A stretch of 64,000 nucleotides of DNA from Stieleria bergensis (GCA_007745635.1 CP036272.1:4844115-4908114), one strand, 5' to 3'. Shown: positions 8,322 to 19,500, counted from the first letter of the stretch. Made by a program: numbers and translations. Notes: a model not told the origin generated them from the sequence alone.

Positions 8322-9905
8322 CTAATTCACAGGATAACGTAACGTCTCCAGCTTTTTGAGCACCTCAGCGGCTTTCAGTGACTGGTAGTTGATACCGGCT
8401 GCGTTGAGGCTGGCTCCAGATTGGAACGGATAATCAGGGATCGTCTTTAGGAAGCCCTGAATGTATTCCTGAGCCGGCACGAAGGTCCACAAGTTGTCAG
8501 CGTACCAACGAAAGTAACCGAGCTCGCCTTCCTTCCACATCTTCTCGTACGGATCAGCACGCAGGTTAATGATCAACGGCCAGCCGGGAGTTTCTCGTAC
8601 GCCGTTGGCGATGTTGCCTTGGATGGTGGCGAAGTGGATTTTCCAGTTTTGCACTCGAATCGCGTTGAGCTCTCCACCTTGACCGAAGTAGTAGATTTCC
8701 TTCCGCGGGCTCTCTTTGACCTCGCCTTTGAAGAACGGTAGGAAGTTATAGCCATCGGGATGGACCTTGAACTTCTTCTTGTTCGCAGTCATTCCTTCTT
8801 TCAGCTTATCAACGATCTTGTCATCGCCCGCAGCGGCCAACAAAGTTGGCATCCAGTCTTCTTGGGAAATGATATTGTTGTAAGTCGTTCCGGGCTTAAT
8901 CACACCTGGCCAACGCACAGCCAAGGGGACTCGGAAACCGCCTTCCCAGGTCGTTCCCTTTTCGCCATGAAACGGTGTGATTCCCCCATCGGGCCAGGAA
9001 AAGGTTTCGGCTCCGTTATCGGTGCTGTAAATGACGATGGTGTTATCAGCAATGCCGAGCTCGTCTAGCTTTTCGAGCACTTCACCCACGTAGTCATCAT
9101 GCTCGACCATGCCGTCCGGATAAAGACCAATGCCGGTGCGCCCCTGGGACTCCTTTTTCAGTCGTGTCCAGACGTGCATTCGCGTGCTGTTGTACCACAG
9201 GAAAAATGGCTTCTTCGCAGCGTGGTTGCGATCAACAAAATCCATTGCCGCTTTGTGGATCTCGCCGTCAACCGTTTCCATGCGTTTTCGCGTCAACGGT
9301 CCCGTGTCTTCGATGTCACCGTCAGCGAAACTATGGATCACGCCCCGTGGGCCATACTTCTTCCGAAACGCTGGATCTTTGGGGTAGTAGTAAGTCTCTG
9401 GCTCCTCTTCCGCGTTGAGGTGGTACAGGTTGCCATAGAATTCGTCAAAACCGTGCGCGGTGGGTAAATGCTTGTCTTGGTCACCGAGGTGATTCTTGCC
9501 GAACTGTCCGGTGGCATAACCATGATCTTTCAACAGGTCAGCGATGGTTGGGGTCCAATCTGGAATGCCGTGGTCGCTACCGGGCATCCCAATGGTCAAC
9601 AATCCGGTGCGGAAGGGGTGCTGACCTAAAATGAATGACGCTCGACCCGCAGTGCAACTCTGCTGCGCGTAGGCGTCGGTAAAAAGTGCGCCTTGCTTGG
9701 CAATGCGATCGATATTCGGCGTGTGATACCCCATGATGCCATGGTTGTAGGCGCTGACGTTGTGCACCCCGATGTCGTCGCCCCAAATCACAACGATGTT
9801 GGGCTTATCCGCGGCGACACAACGGCTCATTATCGCTGGGATTACGCTAACGAAGGCCGCCAGCAAGAGCGTCAACCTCATCGTCGACGAAGAAAAACTT
9901 TTCAT
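8322..9905 (-). CDS. Arylsulfatase-type sulfatase, secreted
   Basis: A 527-aa sulfatase. The signal peptide is about residues 1-32 (LTLLLAAFVSVIPAIMS, ending in AA before DKPN). Metal ligands occur in IWGDDIG (40-46). The formylglycine signature is C-x-A-x-R: CTAGR at 84-88 in AQQSCTAGRASFILGQ. Further family blocks are FGKNHLGD, STDNGAETF (metal-binding DN) and GGFRVPLAVRWPG. It differs clearly from the CxPxR sulfatase at 490, so the two are not recent duplicates. It is the last gene of a long minus-strand series and is separated from the LacI-controlled gene upstream by about 450 bp, so it may have its own promoter. The substrate is not known. Confidence 0.93.
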   Translation of the reverse strand: MKSFSSSTMRLTLLLAAFVSVIPAIMSRCVAADKPNIVVIWGDDIGVHNVSAYNHGIMGYHTPNIDRIAKQGALFTDAYAQQSCTAGRASFILGQHPFRTGLLTIGMPGSDHGIPDWTPTIADLLKDHGYATGQFGKNHLGDQDKHLPTAHGFDEFYGNLYHLNAEEEPETYYYPKDPAFRKKYGPRGVIHSFADGDIEDTGPLTRKRMETVDGEIHKAAMDFVDRNHAAKKPFFLWYNSTRMHVWTRLKKESQGRTGIGLYPDGMVEHDDYVGEVLEKLDELGIADNTIVIYSTDNGAETFSWPDGGITPFHGEKGTTWEGGFRVPLAVRWPGVIKPGTTYNNIISQEDWMPTLLAAAGDDKIVDKLKEGMTANKKKFKVHPDGYNFLPFFKGEVKESPRKEIYYFGQGGELNAIRVQNWKIHFATIQGNIANGVRETPGWPLIINLRADPYEKMWKEGELGYFRWYADNLWTFVPAQEYIQGFLKTIPDYPFQSGASLNAAGINYQSLKAAEVLKKLETLRYPVN

Positions 9906-10362
9906 TCTTAGAACCTCAAAATCATTAACGGAAAGCGATGTAGTTCCTGCATCATACCTCCTGGTCCACAGGCCCGAGGTTCAACCCCACAATTATCAGC
10001 GATGATTTGACGGACATGAGGACTGAAACGGTCCGACAGAACCTTCGTTCAATTCAGACAAGTGTCCAGGACAACCGTGAATCACGGCAGGACGAAGCAG
10101 TTCGCTGGCGTGCAGCAAGAGACGAGTTCGCTCTACGAACAGCGAGCCGCGCTGAGTCTTAACGGAAACTACTTAATCGATCCTAACAAAGAGCCTCCGG
10201 TGACCGTCATCCGAGGCAGGCAGCAGAAACCTGCGGACGGCACTTGCAGCAAACCAGATCGGAAGAATCCCTGAGACCGCAGATCCTCGTTCTGCGAAAG
10301 CCTTGATGTTCGCCAACAGTCGCGAACACGAGACATTCGCTGCTGAGGCTTGCTCGCGCTGA
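9906..10362. other. Intergenic region, no supported gene
   Basis: About 457 bp between two minus-strand genes. It likely contains the promoter of the sulfatase at 8322-9905. A 70-codon plus-strand ORF at 10062-10274 has no recognisable features. I see no strong hairpin with a T-run. Confidence 0.4.
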
Positions 10363-13300
10363 TTAACGGAAAGATGCTTTCAGCATTTCCACCGCTTTCT
10401 CTCGGTCCAATGTTTGACCAGCAGGCAGCTCATGCAGCAGCACCGCAAACGACAACTTGTACGTCTCTCCGCGTTTGATCGGAGTCTTGACATACGGTTC
10501 GCGGCGTTCACGAGGCTGCTTGGGAAATGGATTGGTAACAATCACTCCGTAATCTCGAGCGTGCAGCCAACACGGCCGAGGATTTTTGTCGCTGGACATC
10601 ACCATCACGCCGGCTTGCTTGCCATCAATGGTGCCAAAGTAATCAAACCACTCGGCTTGCTTCCCCCAGATCTGAGCTCCATTTGTTTCGCCTCGACTGT
10701 TGATGATGGTTCCATCGCCGCCTTGAACACGCAGTGGTGAAGCCACACGCACGGCAAGCCCGGATTCCTCTTGATCACCAAAGTAGAAATCACGCTGATC
10801 GGAGACGTACTGCGCATCGATTCTCAGCAGCAGCCCCTCGGCGACCTTTTCAAAGCGATAAGTCGTTGTCTCTTCGCAAACCACCTGACGACCGTCCTGA
10901 CTGATGTAGCGATTCAGTGCCGTGAAGCCACCGGTGTTCTTGTCGCCGCTGGGAAGCTCTAAATAGCGATCAAAGACCACCTTGGACGTTAAACGCCAGT
11001 AGTCGTTGCCGTTCAGATCGCCAAAACTAATCCACAGACCGGGATGCATGTTGGGGTGAATGATTCTGGATTTGTTCGCATGGCCTGGATCGATATCCTC
11101 AGGTTTACGTGGTGGAAAATTCCGCGTCACTTGCAGGCCACCGGGCGTGTGCACATTGACCAGTGCTCGACGGGTCAAGACGGGATGGTCTTTCAAGTAC
11201 GTGGCAATGGGCTGCTTGCCATAGTTGATCTGCAACGCAGCATCGGATTCTTGAAACCAGAACCCCTGGCGATCGCCGGAGACTTTTTGAGTCATCAACC
11301 AAGCGGTCAAATCGGCAATCTGTTGGGCAGTCATCATGGAAGCAAATCCGTCGGGCATCGGCGAGAGCTTTGTCCCCGATCGTTGCTCGATGTCTTTTTT
11401 GTCGATGGTGGTGAGTTCACCTTCGGAGTTGGCTAGTTTAATGCTGCGTCCCGTTTCCTCGATCACGGCGCCAGAGAGTACTTGTCCATCGATGGTCAAC
11501 ACACGCTGCTGAGCAAAGCCTTCGGTGATCACCTTGCTGGGATGGACAATGGACTCAATCAACACCTCAGCAGTCTTGGCACGACGCCCAATGTCCGTCA
11601 AGTCGGGTCCCAGAACGTTGCCGATGCCCTGCATGCGATGGCATTTGTAACAACCGGCGCCCTGCGGGTGCAGAAACAACTCACGACCTCGGGCAGGATC
11701 AGCGGCGTTCATTGCCTGGGCCACCTGATCCACCGTGACTGCAGGCCCACCTGGCGGTCGTGCCAGGTTTGATTGCTTGAGAATCACGATGTAGTTTCCA
11801 CGTGGAGAACCATTGGGCTGCACAATGTTTGCCCCCAAGGCAACCTCGCCAGCCCTGAATGATTTGGCATAAACACGGAAGTCCGGATCGCTTGTCTTGA
11901 CGACCAATCCTGTGTCGGCAAAACCATCCGGTTCACCGAGCCTTAGCCAAGGCAGCGGCTGTTTGATCCTGACATCCACACCGACCATGACGGTCATGTC
12001 AGAATCAATTTCAAAGGACATCAGCCGTTTGGTCATCCGACGATCATCTGCATTGGCAGTCCTTAGAAACGGCAGGCCTCGCAAGGATTCTGGAACGTTA
12101 AGAATCTGATACTGGCGGTCGGTGTAATGCAGTTTGCCTTCCGAGAGACCGCCCCAATCCCATTGATAATTGCCACCGCTGTCTGAAGCAAACCGATGGA
12201 CTGATTGACGATGGCGATAACGTGGGGTGGTACGAATCGTGTACTCAGCCGTCGTGGTCGCACCGGCTTGCGTGCGTCGCTGAAAGATCGAAAACCGCAA
12301 CTTGGTATCTTGATCCAACACAATCGGCCCTTTGACTCGCATTCCCGTCACGGCAGGCGTCGACCCATCGGTGGTGTAGGTCAAGAAACTCTCTGGCAAG
12401 GTGCTCTTGGCCGTCACGTTCACCGGCTGTGAATACTCACCCGGTGGCGGCGTCAAAGTGATCAACGGTGCCCCCTTGCCGGTCTTTCGCAACCACAATT
12501 CAACCAGCCCCGCAACCTCTTGATCGCCATCAGCCCGCAGCGACTGGACTTCGTCAGCAGACAGCTTGTCCTGCAAAAACAGTCCTAAGAGGGCAGCCAA
12601 ACGCACTCGCGGACGCGGGTCTTGAATCAGTGCTTTGCGTTCGGCTTCAGGAATCAGCTCAGCCATCGCGTTCCATCCAGAGTAGAACGCCACGCGATCG
12701 GTCTCGGCTGAGACCATGGCCGTCAATGCACTGGAAAGATCATCACGCTTTGCCTGCCAAATCGCTTGCACGGAAACGTGACGCAGGCGAGCTTCAGCGG
12801 AATCTAGCGCCAACACTTGATCGATTCGATCGGGTGCCACCAGGGCCAGGATGCGAATGGTTTGCAAGCGCACGTTGACTTGATCGCTTTGGCTTGCCGA
12901 TAGCTTCATCAATGCCTCAGCGGACAATCGCCCCAAGGTCCACAAGCCCCAAGTTTGTTCAGCCTTGGTGACCGGTTCCCGCAAACGTTTCCTGAGGTAG
13001 GTGACCGCTTGTTCACCGCGCCGCAACAATTCGTTCTGCGCGTCGACTCGCCAGGCTGGGATGCTGCTGGAGAAATCGTCAAACAACTGATCCAAACTTC
13101 GTTCGCCGAGCGGCAAACTGCGATCAAACGTTTTCCAGTCGATCAGCTCGCTGGCCGCATGACGGATACGATAAACGCGACCGGCGTCGATTTGTTCTTG
13201 GCCCTTCATGGTTGCACCGTAGCCGTGTCCCCAGCTCAGAACATACAACGCTCCATCGGGTCCCACTTCAATATCGGTTGGTTCAAACACACGGCCTGAA

Positions 13301-14439
13301 CCTTTGGCCAGAGAACGACCGCCGTCAGCGTGCGCCAATCGGCCGGGGAACTCCCCGCCTTGATGGCGAACCAAGGCGCCCTGCCATTCTGGGCGAAACA
13401 CATAGATTTCCCGGCGCATCCAATCATTGACGAAGAACACGTCGCGATACTCGGCTGGGAAATGCTTCGCATGATAGTGAATCAGCCCCGCACCAGAGCC
13501 TTCGTACAGCGGCATGCTGACTGGCACCGTTGGCAAATGATCAATGCCTTTCCAATCAAAACTCCAAGGGTGTCCCCAACCAAAGTGAGCACCGTAAAAG
13601 GGCGCGAAGACTTTGTCGCCCTCGGTCTGATCGTTGTCGGTGCCCAAAAAGTCAAACCCATCATCAAAGCAAATGTCCCAGGGATTACGAAAGCCTCTTG
13701 AAACGATCTCCAGCCCACGCCCCATCTCATCGGTCACTTGCTTGCCAGCCTGGGAATACGGGTCACAGCGGAGGATCCCACCTTGCTGTCCCCAATCATC
13801 TTGCGGCGTGTGATAAGCGCGTTGATAGCTATCCTTGGTGTAGACCGTCACCGGTGGGTAATCGGGCGCCCCTGCTGGCGAAGGCAGTCCCCATAAGTCA
13901 CGGAACGCTTTGGGAGCCAACTGATCGATGCGGTTGTATCCCTTGGAGTTTCCTTTGGACATGTAAAGCTTGCCATCGGGTCCAAAGTTCAGGCCATGCA
14001 GGGAATGCTCCAAATTCCCGAGCCCAGTGTAGACTTTGATATAAACATCTGCTTCGTCATCGCCATCGGTGTCGCGGACAACGGTAAAGTCCGGTGCATT
14101 GGCGACCCATAAGTCCGTGCCATGCCAGGCAATGCCTTGGACACTGTTAAAACCTTTGGCAAAGGTCTTCCGTGAATCAGCAATCCCATCGCCATCGCTA
14201 TCGATCAAAATGTCAACGCGGTCACCAGCGGTCTCTGGCGTCGGCCCACGCCACTGCGGTCCTTGAGCAACACATAAGCGGCCCAAGCGATCGAAGGCCA
14301 TCGCACAGGCGTTTCGAACCATTGGCTCTTTGGCAATCACGTCAACCGTAAAACCATCTGCCACGATGGGCAAATCGTCATCACCCGACAACACGGGCAT
14401 CAATGCCCAGCACATTAACAGCGCGATCCAAACTCTCAT
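10363..14439 (-). CDS. PVC-type propeller/HEAT/CHB_HEX/cytochrome c/PmoA-like fusion
   Basis: A 1358-aa exported multidomain protein. In order: short signal peptide (1-18), PVC-type membrane-bound dehydrogenase-like beta-propeller (about 25-430, with GPDGKLYMSKGN and GPDGALYVLSWGHG blades), HEAT-like helical part (about 450-650), a chitobiase/beta-hexosaminidase C-terminal-type domain (about 660-720, TTDGSTPAV), a lipocalin/jelly-roll-like stretch, cytochrome c with CYKCH near 930 and its conserved tail (DIGRRAKTAEVLIESIVHPS), and a C-terminal DUF6807/PmoA-like domain (about 1075-1350). The ATG overlaps the stop of the LacI-type gene by 4 nt (ATGA), suggesting translational coupling and substrate-controlled expression. 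Redox handling of a sugar substrate is plausible but inferred. Confidence 0.88.
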   Translation of the reverse strand: MRVWIALLMCWALMPVLSGDDDLPIVADGFTVDVIAKEPMVRNACAMAFDRLGRLCVAQGPQWRGPTPETAGDRVDILIDSDGDGIADSRKTFAKGFNSVQGIAWHGTDLWVANAPDFTVVRDTDGDDEADVYIKVYTGLGNLEHSLHGLNFGPDGKLYMSKGNSKGYNRIDQLAPKAFRDLWGLPSPAGAPDYPPVTVYTKDSYQRAYHTPQDDWGQQGGILRCDPYSQAGKQVTDEMGRGLEIVSRGFRNPWDICFDDGFDFLGTDNDQTEGDKVFAPFYGAHFGWGHPWSFDWKGIDHLPTVPVSMPLYEGSGAGLIHYHAKHFPAEYRDVFFVNDWMRREIYVFRPEWQGALVRHQGGEFPGRLAHADGGRSLAKGSGRVFEPTDIEVGPDGALYVLSWGHGYGATMKGQEQIDAGRVYRIRHAASELIDWKTFDRSLPLGERSLDQLFDDFSSSIPAWRVDAQNELLRRGEQAVTYLRKRLREPVTKAEQTWGLWTLGRLSAEALMKLSASQSDQVNVRLQTIRILALVAPDRIDQVLALDSAEARLRHVSVQAIWQAKRDDLSSALTAMVSAETDRVAFYSGWNAMAELIPEAERKALIQDPRPRVRLAALLGLFLQDKLSADEVQSLRADGDQEVAGLVELWLRKTGKGAPLITLTPPPGEYSQPVNVTAKSTLPESFLTYTTDGSTPAVTGMRVKGPIVLDQDTKLRFSIFQRRTQAGATTTAEYTIRTTPRYRHRQSVHRFASDSGGNYQWDWGGLSEGKLHYTDRQYQILNVPESLRGLPFLRTANADDRRMTKRLMSFEIDSDMTVMVGVDVRIKQPLPWLRLGEPDGFADTGLVVKTSDPDFRVYAKSFRAGEVALGANIVQPNGSPRGNYIVILKQSNLARPPGGPAVTVDQVAQAMNAADPARGRELFLHPQGAGCYKCHRMQGIGNVLGPDLTDIGRRAKTAEVLIESIVHPSKVITEGFAQQRVLTIDGQVLSGAVIEETGRSIKLANSEGELTTIDKKDIEQRSGTKLSPMPDGFASMMTAQQIADLTAWLMTQKVSGDRQGFWFQESDAALQINYGKQPIATYLKDHPVLTRRALVNVHTPGGLQVTRNFPPRKPEDIDPGHANKSRIIHPNMHPGLWISFGDLNGNDYWRLTSKVVFDRYLELPSGDKNTGGFTALNRYISQDGRQVVCEETTTYRFEKVAEGLLLRIDAQYVSDQRDFYFGDQEESGLAVRVASPLRVQGGDGTIINSRGETNGAQIWGKQAEWFDYFGTIDGKQAGVMVMSSDKNPRPCWLHARDYGVIVTNPFPKQPRERREPYVKTPIKRGETYKLSFAVLLHELPAGQTLDREKAVEMLKASFR

Positions 14440-15509
14440 GACTTGCTCTCCGAAAGATCCTTCACAGACATGCCTTCAACAAGGCCAGGTTGTACAGACA
14501 CGCTAACAGTCGGGGCTTCCGCGTGCCCCAGACGCCAGATCAACTGGTCGACCGCTTGACGCCCAATTTGTTCGGCGCGGATATCAATGGTCGTTACCTC
14601 GGGATACAACCCCGACAATAATGGCAGTTCGTTGTTACACGAGATCAAGCTCATGTCGCGACCCATTTGCAGCCCGCGGCGAGCAAACGAGCGATAGACC
14701 ATCGCCGTGATGCCATCTGCAGGACAAAAGATTGCCGTCGGCTTACTCCGTCGTTTCAATAGTCTTCCAACCAGCTTGTCGACCATCTCGACGTCGTCGA
14801 CCGGGTGCAATGGCAGTGTCCAATCCTTGCTGTCGCCGACTACTTTTTCGACCTTTGCACCGCCCTCTCCAGCATGCCACGAAAAGCTCGCGCAGCGCTG
14901 GCTTAGGGTGACATGATCTGGTTTGGGATCAATGATGGCTAACCGGCGATGTCCGCGATGCAACAAATATTCAGCCGCCAACTTGCCCACTTCATGGTCG
15001 TTCGATTCAACGACATCACCCCAATCGGCGCCCAGAGGCCGCCCTAGAAACCACACGGTGGGAACGGCACGCAAACGTTCAAGCAATCCCGCGTCGGCTG
15101 ATTCAAACAGTTTGCCCTGTAAGGCGGCCTTGGCTAAAACGCCATGCAGATTTTGCCGCACGATCGAGGTGGGAACAGAATCCACCGAAGGCACGTCAGA
15201 TAACAAGACGTTTGCGCCGGCTTTGGAAAGCGCTGATTCCGCACCATGAATCCCACAGGCCACCGAGGGTAAGGTCGCCAACGAGCGATCCATGCCTAAC
15301 AGTAACATTGCGATATTCTTTCGCCCCAGCTGCATCGCGTCGGGATCATGCTTGCGTTTTCGCAGCCGGCTGTAGCCCAGCTGATCGACAGCGTTCATCA
15401 CACGGCGTGCAGTCTCTGCCGTCACATTTGGCTCGCCGCTAAGCACGCGACTGACCGTGCCGATGGAGACATCGGCGGCCTTGGCAACATCTTTAACTGT
15501 CGCTGGCAT
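14436..15509 (-). CDS. LacI-family transcriptional regulator
   Basis: A 357-aa LacI/GalR-family repressor. The N-terminal helix-turn-helix and hinge helix cover about 1-55 (VKDVAKAADVSIGTVSRVLSG, then ETARRVMNAVDQLGY). The rest is a periplasmic-binding-protein-like sensor domain (about 68-345), with the usual HRRLAIIDP and ISCNNELPLL blocks. Family members bind a sugar or sugar derivative and release operator DNA. It overlaps the large PVC/PmoA fusion gene by 4 nt and lies 88 bp downstream of the PEP-CTERM gene. It is therefore best read as regulator of the gene that follows and of itself; the effector is unknown. Confidence 0.92.
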   Translation of the reverse strand: MPATVKDVAKAADVSIGTVSRVLSGEPNVTAETARRVMNAVDQLGYSRLRKRKHDPDAMQLGRKNIAMLLLGMDRSLATLPSVACGIHGAESALSKAGANVLLSDVPSVDSVPTSIVRQNLHGVLAKAALQGKLFESADAGLLERLRAVPTVWFLGRPLGADWGDVVESNDHEVGKLAAEYLLHRGHRRLAIIDPKPDHVTLSQRCASFSWHAGEGGAKVEKVVGDSKDWTLPLHPVDDVEMVDKLVGRLLKRRSKPTAIFCPADGITAMVYRSFARRGLQMGRDMSLISCNNELPLLSGLYPEVTTIDIRAEQIGRQAVDQLIWRLGHAEAPTVSVSVQPGLVEGMSVKDLSESKS

Positions 15510-15527
15510 TGAAATTCCCTGCTTGGC

Positions 15528-15548
15528 TTCGAAAACAAATGCATCGAA
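15528..15548. promoter_or_regulatory. Possible operator upstream of the LacI-type gene
   Basis: The interrupted inverted repeat TTCGA, 11 nt, TCGAA lies 19 nt before the start codon of the LacI-type gene. Its position suits autoregulation by a LacI-family repressor. The half-sites are short and it lacks the tight central CG typical of many LacI operators, so this is only a candidate. Confidence 0.2.
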
Positions 15549-15597
15549 AAGCAGTTTATTTCATTGAAACAAAAAGGCAACCGTCAGTTGGCGAGCA

Positions 15598-16524
15598 TCA
15601 GGGCACGATAGACGCAGCGACTTTGGCTTCCTTTCGCCCTCTTCGACAACATAAACATACGAGTATTCCGATTAGGAACATGGCGAAAGTTGTCGGCTCA
15701 GGCGACTCCATGATCACATAACTTGCATCCAGTCCAGTGCCAAAGTTGACATTCACCACGTAAAGCAAAGGAGAAATTGCATAGATGCGGTTCGCTTTTT
15801 TTAATTTGTCCTCACCGTTCTTCCAGAAAACGGACGGTGTTTTTTTACCATAAAAGGCTAGGTCGTTAGCCCCCCCACCCAAACCTTTATCAATCGAATT
15901 CCCAACTGGCAGTTTGTCAGTCCCCGTCCAAGTGTTGCCGGAGTTGTTGGTTAAGGTCTGCGTCTTATTCATATTTACCAGAGGTTCTTCCCATAACTCC
16001 CGGTAATTGGATGCCAGCAAACCCGAATGCGTATTAAAAACCGGGTTGATCATGTCGATGGTAATTTTATCGGACGCGTAATCTGCATCGTCGTCGTATT
16101 GCGTGCTGGAATTGACCTCTGCACGGGTACCGCTGTTCGTTGAAAGAACCGCTTTCCAATCCCACTGATCGGCATCAGTAATTGAGGAATCAGCTGCACC
16201 TCCAAAGATGCTATTTGTCAGCCTTGCCTGAGTGTTGGCAAAGCTGTTGTAAGTTGCAATGTCCGAAGAGCGACCATCAATTTTCCCCTGCGTGGCAAAC
16301 ATTACCTTGAATCTCAGGACAACGCGAGCATTCGTGTTAAGCAGCGATACCCCATCTTTGTCCGTCAACCGGGAGACTTCATCTTCCGCCTCCGATACGA
16401 TCGCATCGGCGGTGAACTGCGCTGAAGATGAATCGGCAACGAGTAACGAAATAAGCACAGGTAGACAAGCAACCAAACGCTTGACGACGGGCATCCGAAA
16501 ATTCAGTTTTGTTATCAAATTCAT
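15598..16524 (-). CDS. PEP-CTERM sorting domain protein
   Basis: A 308-aa exported protein. The signal peptide is about 12-36 (LVACLPVLISLLVADSSSA, then Q). The middle is a Ser/Thr/Asn-rich, low-Cys secreted domain with no recognised family. The C-terminus carries a PEP-CTERM tripartite signal: PEPTTFAMFL at about 283-292, a transmembrane stretch with CLCC, and a basic cluster RRGRKEAK. In other bacteria this tail is cut by an exosortase while exopolysaccharide is made. No exosortase gene is in the window. Its ATG overlaps the stop of the 1464-aa TPR-like gene upstream by 4 nt (ATGA), so the two are probably translationally coupled with the BY-kinase further upstream. Confidence 0.85.
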   Translation of the reverse strand: MNLITKLNFRMPVVKRLVACLPVLISLLVADSSSAQFTADAIVSEAEDEVSRLTDKDGVSLLNTNARVVLRFKVMFATQGKIDGRSSDIATYNSFANTQARLTNSIFGGAADSSITDADQWDWKAVLSTNSGTRAEVNSSTQYDDDADYASDKITIDMINPVFNTHSGLLASNYRELWEEPLVNMNKTQTLTNNSGNTWTGTDKLPVGNSIDKGLGGGANDLAFYGKKTPSVFWKNGEDKLKKANRIYAISPLLYVVNVNFGTGLDASYVIMESPEPTTFAMFLIGILVCLCCRRGRKEAKVAASIVP

Positions 16525-19500
16525 TTTCCAACCTCCAGGTCACCGGAGAAAGTTTCGCGTGCTGCGGAGAGATAGTCGAGTGTACCGAGCAAGACAGCGT
16601 GCCCGGGATGTCTAGAGATTGCGATTCGCAGTTTCGAGTCGGCTAAACTCATCTGTGCCCCAGTCTCAGCGGCCAATGAAGCAAAGTTATTCGTAAACGT
16701 GAGATTATTCGGGTATCGTTCCACGAGCGTCAAGTAGATTCGCTGCGCTGCCATCTTTTCCCCACGCTCATTCAAATAGTCCGCATAAAGTTGCCATTCG
16801 TCTCGTCCAAGCGAATGCTGCTGATAGAATCGCCGGAGTTTCTTCGAAACAACTTCGGCTTCAGATTCAGAAGGTTTTTGTAGTCTGGTTAAGACGTAGA
16901 GGCACTCGGCGCTAGAAGAGCCATCCAGTCCTTCGCACAGCACATCGACAGAGAAACTCGCAACTTGGAAATCCGGAAGCGTGCTGCCGGAGGCGTCAAC
17001 TTCTTCTTGCCAGGCCGCGATCGCATCAAGGCAAAGATCCAGCGTTGCTTCCGGCCCGATCGCCTGCTCCACCGCGGATAGGGCGGTAACCCTCAACTGT
17101 GGCGGCACTGCCAAGAACCAGTTCCTAACGACGTCACGTCGAGGGAGAAAACCGAGTTCTATTTCGGCGATTTCTAAATACCAACCCAAACTTGCGGCAC
17201 AGCTCAGCAGGTGACGCTGGCTCTCCATCACAAGACGTTTGGCGGTTTGGACTTGACCTGGCCCGCCGGATTGGATCAGGAACGAAATGTATTCAGACAG
17301 AACGTCCAAGCGATAGCTTGACTCAAGGATTTGCTGAAACAAAGCGTCGGATTCCTTGCTAAGCAAGACTTTCTGACTCACTTTGACATCGCCCCTGCGT
17401 AACTCAAACAATAACGTAGCTAGTAAGCAACGCTGTACCGACCGACTCTCGGCGGCCTGATCAGTTGCCAGTAATTCACGACAAATCCTTCTGGCTTCAC
17501 GACACTTAGCCAACTCGCGGGAGCGAATCAACCAATCAACGTAAAGCAATTTGTGTTGGCTTTTGGCATACTCTGACTCGTGCAGCAAACGTCTTAACTG
17601 TCCTTGCAAATCCGCTGTTTCAACACCATTGGCGTCTTCCTGTTGATGCCATTCAACTAGTTCGAATCCTAACACAAGACGTGCGTGCTCAGACTCAGGC
17701 CATTTCGCTACGATCGCCTTCAAGACGCTAAGGTGGTCGGCCTTCGAAACATTAGCTTTGTCGGCCAAGGCGACGTTGATTGCATTTTCAACGCTAAGCT
17801 CCAAAACACTTGCTTCCGCCACTTGGCTTAGCAGATACCTTTCGCGATCTTGGCCGCTCAGCAGAGCAGCAGTCCAATTCAACTTAACTTGTGGACTTAA
17901 GGGAGCACCTTCAACTTGCTGCCTAAACTTTTGGACTAATTCTGATTCTGGGAACTTGGAAGTCCAAGCTAACTTCAATTGCAAGAGTGACTCGAGCAGT
18001 GGGGAAGGACCGTGCTTCTCGGTGATCGATATCGCCTCGTCGAGCCATTCGAAAACCTGCTGTACTGGCAACGTTAACTGGTTCGGCCCTTGCCGATGAG
18101 CCAGTTGCCACGCCAATCTGCTTGCCAGATGAAGAGCATTAGCTCTTGCTTTCCCCTCGCTGTTTTTGAAGAGCTTCGCTAGGGATTCTTCGTCAACCCG
18201 GAAATCGGCAGCCAGAGAAAGATACACATTCGAGCGTGCCTGGTATTCATCAGTCACTCGGGAAAGCGGAGAACTCACATTGACCTCTGAGTCCATATCG
18301 ACCGCATTCCCAGCGATCGATGCTGCCAACCCTAGATTGAAAGGGAGTGTTTGATCTTGTGCCCCCAAATACAAAGCCTGTCGGAAACACTCCTGAGCCT
18401 GCCGAGCAATTTGCGATCGGAGATCTCTTTTGGATTGCCGAATCGATCTTGCAAGCAACACGCGTCCGAGCGCCACATTAACTTCGCCCCAGTTAGGGCG
18501 GAGTTTTAAAACTCGCTGAAGATCACGCTCGCAACTTTCTCCAAATGTTCCTGACAGTTGTACGGGGTTACCCATTTCATTCCTGAAACCAGCATGTGCT
18601 TGAAGCATTAGTGTCAGGTCGACTCGCCCGGGCTCGTACTTTTCGATCAGCTCTGCAACTCGTTCGGAAACCTCTGGGTCGCTCGAATCCCGGGCCACCC
18701 TGTACAGAAATTCCCAATCGTTCAATGACCTACCAACTTGGCAAAGAAGCTTAAACCGAGTGTCGTCTGCACGAACAGAGACTGATTCCAAGAGCTTTTC
18801 CCCGAAAAACCGAACCCATTGCGGTGAAGCTGCAAGTTGGTCAGCCGTTCTCGTTAGAGTGGATGTTGCCGCGTCCAGTTTTCCATCGATTAACAAACAA
18901 TGCACTCGGAGCAAATCGCCCGCCACGCTGGGCTTTGAGGTGCGATTCCCCAGGCTAAGTTGCTCCAAAAAGACGGCAGCATCCATCGGGGTCCGAATCC
19001 ATTCAGCGTGTGAAGGCTTCAGTTCCGTTCGAGTAAGCTCCGACAAGATTTCCCTAATCTCGCCTTGGTAATTCTCGGACTGGATATGATTACCCCAACT
19101 GTCCTGATCAGCTGGAATCGAAGCTAACATCCAACGTAGAACGAACCGGTCTTCACTTTTTGTGCAATCGGCAGAGGCTAAAAGCGACCTAAGTAACCCA
19201 GCAGTATGTTCCCGGTCTGCAAGCGGGAACTCGCGGCGGTATTGGCTTTCCCAAACGCATCTTGCGATACGAAGTCGCTGCATCCACGTCGGCGAATCGA
19301 GAAGACGCAAATGGCGGAGTGCAGGTTGATAAGCGCCGACCTCCAGCCAGAGATCCGCCGCCATCGCATGACTTTCTTGACTCGAAGTGAGCTCGCAAAC
19401 AAGTTCTTGGATCGAAGCGGCCTCACCAACACACCCCATCTTGATGAGCAGTTCTACTTCAAAGCGACGTCCAACTAGCGCCTGGTCCCTGGAGGCAGTT

